Below are positions 59,817 through 64,000 of a stretch of 64,000 nt of DNA, one piece after another. Origin of the DNA: Nocardia gamkensis NBRC 108242 (lineage in GTDB: Bacteria; Actinomycetota; Actinomycetes; Mycobacteriales; Mycobacteriaceae); NCBI RefSeq assembly GCF_001612985.1, contig NZ_BDBM01000015.1, positions 62,001-126,000 on the forward strand, in the 5' to 3' direction. Each line of letters opens with the position of its first letter. Positions within the stretch are counted from its first letter, which is position 1. The translations under genes were made by a program, and so were the position numbers. Under the pieces are notes generated by a model that saw only the letters and a list, made by a program, of their open reading frames with translations, did no database searches and was not told where the DNA came from.

Positions 59817-61511
59817 GTGGCCGAATCACTGTCGGTCGACCCGGCCCAGCTGCGCGAATCGGCGGCGGAGTTAGGGCAGGCGGCCGAAGACGCCGAACGG
59901 GTGGCGAACGAACTGAAGGCGGCACTCGCCGACGAGGGTGAGTTCTGGGGTGACGACGAAGCCGGCGAGACGTTCGCACACACCTACAAACCCGGTGCCG
60001 ACCGTACGCTGGAGGGGTTCGACGACCTCGTCGCGGACATTCGGGCGATGAGTTCCGCGATGAAGCATGCGGCCGATGCGTTCGAGGACGGGGACCACTA
60101 CGGGCGGCAGAACATCCGAAACTCGGCCGACGATGGCATCCCGTACCCGAACGCACCGAGCCGGAACCGGCCGGCAGAACCCATTCCGCAGGCGACGACC
60201 AGCGAACCCCTGAGCCACACAAACGATTCCGCACGGCCGCCGGGCACGCCCGATCGCCCGGCGAACGGAGAATCCGCCCGTCCGCAGCCGGACGCCCCGA
60301 CCGACCGCGGCAGTATCGATACACAGCAACCCCTCGCATCCGGCCAGCAGTCCGCAGCATCCGGCCAGCAGTCCGCAGCGTCCGGACAGCAGCCCACGGA
60401 GTCGGGCCAGCAACCTCCGGAATCCGGACAGCAGGACGATTCGACGAGCAGTTCCCCAGAAACCGAATCACCCGAGGACGAATCCGGCGACCATCCCCCG
60501 GCAGCCGAGACCGGATCGCCGACGACGCCCGGTATCGGCACAGAGCGACAGGGAGCGCAGGCGAATACACCCACGGGGAAGCAGACGGGTCCACAGCCGA
60601 CGCCGAGCGGCCCCAACGACTCTGGCAAGCCGTCGGCGAATACACCGTGGACGCGGAGCGGGCCGGGCACCCCTTGGGCAAAGGCTCCGAGCCCCTCTGG
60701 CGCGCCCGCGAACGAAACCCCGCCTCGGGTATCTCCTCCACGCACCCCGGACCGCCCGCCCGCGGGCAAGAAGCCGGAGCCGGCTCCGAAACGTCGCGAG
60801 CAGAAGCAGGCCCCGAAGTCCGCGGGCGTGCGTGCACGCCGAGCGACAGATGCCGAGGCCATGCGGATCGCGCGGGAGATGGCCGCTCGGCACAACATCG
60901 AGATCGTCGGATTCGACGCGGCGGGTATCGCCGCGGCGACGGTCCAGGACATCGCCGATGCGGTCGACACCGTCCTCCCGCGGATGCCGGCCGCACTGCG
61001 CGGAATCGAGATCCGGGATGCGACGGGATCGCTATCCGCCGTCGAGAATCGCAGTACGGCAAAGCCATCGGGAGAGGTGGCGCCGTGGATCGTGCTGGCT
61101 CACACTGCGGTGATCGATCCTCGGATGTTGGCGGGCCGTTCCCGGGCGACGACCCGATCCGGTCCTGCACGGCGACCGATGTATGCCGCGATCCTGCGGG
61201 AACTCGGCGCCGCGATCGACCTCACCGGCGGGTTCCGGGCACACAAGGAGGCGCAACGGGCGCTCATCACCGAATACATGCGGATCAACGACCCCCGAGG
61301 CGAGACGCTGAGCCGCGTGGTCGCCGGCTACAAGCGATGGCGGGCGCAGCTCGGCGACAACTGTTTCGAACAGGGCCTGTTCCTTCCGGGCAGGGCGCTG
61401 GCCGAGGGATTCGCCGCGGTCGAATCGAGTGAGGACGAGGCCAACGGCCCGCAGAAGGTGCTGGGTCGGCTGCTGGTGACGATGTCGCGTGCGACCTTGC
61501 CGGGCCGGTGA
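59817..61511 (+). CDS. WXG100-like T7SS substrate with degenerate zincin-like C-terminal domain
   Basis: 564 residues from a GTG with AGGGGG upstream. About residues 1-105 form a WXG100-like helical bundle (EFWGDDEAGETFAHTYKPG holds the W-G turn). Residues 110-345 are Pro/Ser/Gln-rich and include five SGQQ heptads. The C-terminal domain (about 345-564) resembles zincin-like metallopeptidase domains found at the ends of actinobacterial T7SS effectors, but the place of HExxH reads ILRELGAAID, so the zinc ligands seem lost. It may be an inactive toxin, an inhibitor or a structural effector. It precedes a YbaB-like gene. Confidence 0.7.
   Translation: MAESLSVDPAQLRESAAELGQAAEDAERVANELKAALADEGEFWGDDEAGETFAHTYKPGADRTLEGFDDLVADIRAMSSAMKHAADAFEDGDHYGRQNIRNSADDGIPYPNAPSRNRPAEPIPQATTSEPLSHTNDSARPPGTPDRPANGESARPQPDAPTDRGSIDTQQPLASGQQSAASGQQSAASGQQPTESGQQPPESGQQDDSTSSSPETESPEDESGDHPPAAETGSPTTPGIGTERQGAQANTPTGKQTGPQPTPSGPNDSGKPSANTPWTRSGPGTPWAKAPSPSGAPANETPPRVSPPRTPDRPPAGKKPEPAPKRREQKQAPKSAGVRARRATDAEAMRIAREMAARHNIEIVGFDAAGIAAATVQDIADAVDTVLPRMPAALRGIEIRDATGSLSAVENRSTAKPSGEVAPWIVLAHTAVIDPRMLAGRSRATTRSGPARRPMYAAILRELGAAIDLTGGFRAHKEAQRALITEYMRINDPRGETLSRVVAGYKRWRAQLGDNCFEQGLFLPGRALAEGFAAVESSEDEANGPQKVLGRLLVTMSRATLPGR
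60339..60443 (+). repeat. Five 21-bp coding repeats (SGQQ heptads)
   Basis: Five consecutive heptads, each starting SGQQ (followed by SAA, SAA, PTE, PPE, DDS), encoded by 21-bp units. The first two are nearly identical at the DNA level, so slippage can change the length of the linker. Confidence 0.85.
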
Positions 61512-61665
61512 CGGGACCCGTTGCCGCCCGAGCGGACGGCGTCTGGTTCTTCATCCTTCCCACCAGCGGTGAAGTTGCCACGCCCCTCTCGGTCATCATT
61601 ATGGGCACGTTCGGAGGTCCGCGGTCGGCACTGTCCGCTGAGATTTCGAGTCGGAAGGTTGTGGC

Positions 61666-62100
61666 ATGGATCGATGGGAGCGCGAAGGCCTCCGCTCGGC
61701 CAACAACGGCATGCGCAACCAGCTCGAACATCTCCTCGACTCCTTCGAACGTCAGCAGGGCAGACTCGCCGATGTGTTCCGAGAACTGGAAAACGCTCGC
61801 ACGCGGGCGAGTTCTCCCGACCAATCGGTAGAGGTGACCGTGGACGCCGCAGGCGTGCTGACGGACCTGCGCCTCACGGCCGCGGCAATGCGCCAGACCC
61901 CGGAGCAGTTGAGCGGGGCGATCGTGGACGCCACTCGGGCTGCGGCGCGCCGAGCGCAGCAGCAGGCCGAGGCTCTCGCCGCACCCGTCGACGACGACCT
62001 CGACGACCTGCCCGACCTGCCCGATATCTCCCCGGGTGCCCCCAGCCTCAACGAGATTCGCGCCTTCTTCCGCAGGGACGACGAAGGTTCCCCGAGATAG
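61666..62100 (+). CDS. YbaB/EbfC-family protein, T7SS-associated
   Basis: 144 residues. A long helix (about 15-50), strands VEVTVDAAGVLTDLRL and a second helix (MRQTPEQLSGAIVDATRAAARRAQQQAEAL) match the YbaB/EbfC fold; an acidic linker (DDDLDDLPDLPD) and a C-terminal NEIRAFFRRDD follow. It lies between two WXG100-like genes, where EspL-like scaffolds are typical, so it is probably a secretion partner. GGAAGG upstream of the ATG. A nucleoid role cannot be excluded. Confidence 0.75.
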   Translation: MDRWEREGLRSANNGMRNQLEHLLDSFERQQGRLADVFRELENARTRASSPDQSVEVTVDAAGVLTDLRLTAAAMRQTPEQLSGAIVDATRAAARRAQQQAEALAAPVDDDLDDLPDLPDISPGAPSLNEIRAFFRRDDEGSPR

Positions 62101-62263
62101 CACCGGGCCGCGTAGTGCAGACGATGCTGCGTACCTGCCGACAACCGGAGAGGAACTCCCCGCCGGCGCAAGGGCCTGGGATTCGGACGCCGCCGTGCGA
62201 TGCCGGCAGCAGTAGGGTTCACGGAGCCGCTTGCCGGATACGCATCGGCGAACGCGAGCGCAC

Positions 62264-64000
62264 ATGACGCTGCGTTTGCCGCACTGGCTTCCCCCGGCCG
62301 TAGTGATGTGTGTCGCCGGGCACTTCCCGCTGGGCGACGAGGACGCGGAACGACGCGCCGCCGATGCCTGGTCGGACAAGGCCGAATGGTGTCGTGCGCA
62401 GGCCGAATATCACGAAGCCAAGGCAAAGCCGCCCGAGGGCTCACACGGCAAAACCGTCGCCGCGATCGCCGACAAGCACCGGCGCACGGCCGATCGCTTC
62501 CGGCAGCAGGCCACCGATTGCGACAGCCTCGCCAGGCAGCTCTACGAGAGCGCCAACGCCACCGAGCTGCAGAAGATGGTCATCATCAGCATGGCCGTGA
62601 TCCTGGCCATCCAGCTGGCTCGGTGCGCCCTGATGTTCGCGGCCGGTGGTCCGATCCAGGCCGCCATAGCACAGATGGCGACCCGAACCGCGGCGCAGCG
62701 CGCGTGGATGAGATTCGTGGCATTCCTTTCCGGACGCGGTGCGGAACTGGCCGCGGAACGCGGCTCGATGGTGCTGCTGCGCAACGGAGTCGTGATCGGG
62801 GTGGCACTGGGCGGTGGCACCCAAGCCGGCGCCCAGGCGGTTCAGGTTGCCAAGGGCGACCGCGAACAGATGGATTGGAAGTCGGTCGGCGTGGCAACGG
62901 CGGCCGGCGCTGTCGGTGGCCTTTTCGGCATGCTGTTCGGACTCTGGGCAGGCCCGAAGGTCGCCACCATCGGCGCGAACGCCAACAGCACCGCGGGACG
63001 GGTGGCCCTGCAGCTCGCCGGCACCACCATGGTCGGCGCCGGAGCCGGAGCCGTCGGCGCTCTCGGCGGCACCGCCGTCTCGCTTGCGCTGTCGGACCAG
63101 CCGTTCAGCCGCAAGGCCTTCACCGAGGGCCTGATCCCCGGTATGGGTAGCGGATTCATCGGCGCGGCAGCCTTCACGGCACAGGGGATGCGCGGCCGGG
63201 CACCACTTCCCGAGACGACTGCCGGCCCCGCTGCCGCACCGGACGTCACCCCGGCCGAAGCGTCGCCTGGTTCGCTCGTCGACGCACTGCGCTCGCATGG
63301 CATCGTCACCGCCGACTTCGATCCGAACAACCCCTCCCCCACCCATCAGCAACAACAGATCGACAATCTCGTGGCGCTGCTGCGCCGAACCGGGGCCACC
63401 GTGGACGACGCAGCTCGTCCCCCACTCCCCTTGAACAATGCCGACTGGCAGCCCGCGAATCGGTCGAATGCGTTGCCCGACAACCTCAACCCGGTCAAGT
63501 CGGTCAAGCCGCCCTCCGACGCCGTTGCCACACCGGCGGAGCCGGTCCCCGCAACCCCCGCGGCCCCCGCAGGGACAACGCCGAAGGCTGACGTAAGCCA
63601 TCAACCTCCCGACGTGTCGGCGCCGAAAGAGTACAAGCCGCGCCCGGAGCAGCCCTTCTCCGTGCCGAACAACAGCATGGACTGGGAAGCACCCGCAGGC
63701 ATGCCCGGCGCCCTGATCGACAACATCAATCCCGTCAAGACCGTCACCTTCCCCGCGGCCGCCATCGCGTCCACCGTCAACCCGGTCGGCGTGCCGAGCA
63801 TCGGGACGGATCAGACGTCGGCGGAGGCACTCGGGACACGGAATGCGTCTGCCGCCCAATCAGATTCCGAGCTCGGCGGCGCCGCAAAGACTCCTGCCGC
63901 ACAAGCAGATTCCGAGGTCGATGGCACCGCAAAGGCTCCTGCCGACGGGGAACTGCCTCCAGGACCGCACGACTCGGATAACAGCACCGCCGGGAACGCG
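62264..64000 (+). CDS. Large WXG100-like (CpnT-type) T7SS protein, N-terminal part
   Basis: The frame is open from ATG 62264 to the window end (579 codons, no stop), so the 3' end is missing. LPHWLPPAVVMCVAGHFPLGDEDAERR at the start is typical of WXG100-like proteins such as the N-terminus of the M. tuberculosis toxin CpnT. A helical bundle to about residue 105, four hydrophobic Gly/Ala-rich segments (about 105-128, 172-190, 205-228, 245-275) and a Pro-rich stretch follow. The last part repeats a DN(L/I)NPVK motif. A C-terminal toxin domain is expected beyond the window. An in-frame stop at 62213 limits upstream starts. Confidence 0.8.
   Translation, partial: MTLRLPHWLPPAVVMCVAGHFPLGDEDAERRAADAWSDKAEWCRAQAEYHEAKAKPPEGSHGKTVAAIADKHRRTADRFRQQATDCDSLARQLYESANATELQKMVIISMAVILAIQLARCALMFAAGGPIQAAIAQMATRTAAQRAWMRFVAFLSGRGAELAAERGSMVLLRNGVVIGVALGGGTQAGAQAVQVAKGDREQMDWKSVGVATAAGAVGGLFGMLFGLWAGPKVATIGANANSTAGRVALQLAGTTMVGAGAGAVGALGGTAVSLALSDQPFSRKAFTEGLIPGMGSGFIGAAAFTAQGMRGRAPLPETTAGPAAAPDVTPAEASPGSLVDALRSHGIVTADFDPNNPSPTHQQQQIDNLVALLRRTGATVDDAARPPLPLNNADWQPANRSNALPDNLNPVKSVKPPSDAVATPAEPVPATPAAPAGTTPKADVSHQPPDVSAPKEYKPRPEQPFSVPNNSMDWEAPAGMPGALIDNINPVKTVTFPAAAIASTVNPVGVPSIGTDQTSAEALGTRNASAAQSDSELGGAAKTPAAQADSEVDGTAKAPADGELPPGPHDSDNSTAGNA

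Noticed and set aside
62441..63859. 472-codon open frame on the minus strand over the WXG100-like gene
   Set aside because: The plus-strand frame continues unbroken to the window end, begins with a WXG100-like N-terminus and has sensible hydrophobic helices; the minus-strand frame has none of these.

Overview
The window is a high-GC actinobacterial chromosome segment, most likely Nocardia or a close relative. The reasons are a gene order close to the accA3-lat-lrpA-pcd-lhr-nei-glpD2-lpdA-amiA1-amiB1-deoD-pmmB-upp-add-deoA-cdd-sdhCDAB stretch of Mycobacterium tuberculosis (Rv3285 to about Rv3319), type VII secretion (T7SS/ESX) substrate genes, GTG starts and several apparently leaderless genes. 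The organism name is inferred from gene content recalled from memory, not from a database search.

Layout. 1-5.4 kb: 3' end of a biotin-carrier acyl-CoA carboxylase subunit, a patatin-like lipase, two tandem Ser/Thr kinases with different extracellular ends, and two small coupled genes. 5.6-9.3 kb: lysine catabolism (lat, Lrp/AsnC regulator, piperideine-6-carboxylate dehydrogenase), then an initiator tRNA with promoter and strong terminator. 9.5-17 kb: exported hydrolases and a lipoprotein around a fused indolepyruvate ferredoxin oxidoreductase. 17-25.6 kb: DNA repair (Lhr helicase, Nei-type glycosylase) and an HpnE-like FAD enzyme co-transcribed with its likely TetR repressor. 25.6-30.9 kb: glycerol use (glpD2, glpK) around a divergent TetR/oxidoreductase pair. 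30.9-36.7 kb: aminotransferase, membrane and secreted proteins of unknown role, LpdA-like flavoprotein, gamma-glutamylcyclotransferase-like protein. 36.9-43.8 kb: two overlapping M20 amidohydrolases, enoyl-CoA hydratase, then purine and pyrimidine salvage (deoD, pmmB, upp). 44-46.1 kb: a four-gene ESX-accessory cluster with an NlpC/P60 peptidoglycan hydrolase. 46.1-55.1 kb: acidic conserved protein, thioesterase-like protein, add, deoA, cdd and sdhCDAB. 55.2-59.5 kb: an accessory island (three nested small genes, helix-turn-helix/TPR regulator with a coupled kinase-like phosphotransferase, HxlR regulator divergent from a tautomerase). 59.8-64 kb: a second T7SS locus holding a WXG100-like protein with a degenerate zincin-like C-terminus, a YbaB-like protein and the first 579 residues of a large WXG100-like (CpnT-type) protein that runs off the window.

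How the genes work together. Nucleoside salvage is spread over deoD, pmmB, upp, add, deoA and cdd: the phosphorylases and deaminases yield bases and deoxyribose/ribose phosphates, which the phosphomutase feeds into central metabolism. GlpK and GlpD carry glycerol to dihydroxyacetone phosphate. SdhCDAB links the TCA cycle to the quinone pool. The two T7SS loci probably export cell-wall-active or toxic effectors with dedicated EspH/EspL-like or YbaB-like partners.

Non-coding structure is rich. There is a TetR operator lying on a promoter -10, paired direct repeats between hxlR and the tautomerase gene, an iron-box-like sequence between cdd and sdhC, several candidate leaderless promoters, and an interspersed palindromic repeat family. 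One member of that family is seen in a filled form (39.4 kb) and an empty form (40.8 kb), each abutting the 5' end of a gene.
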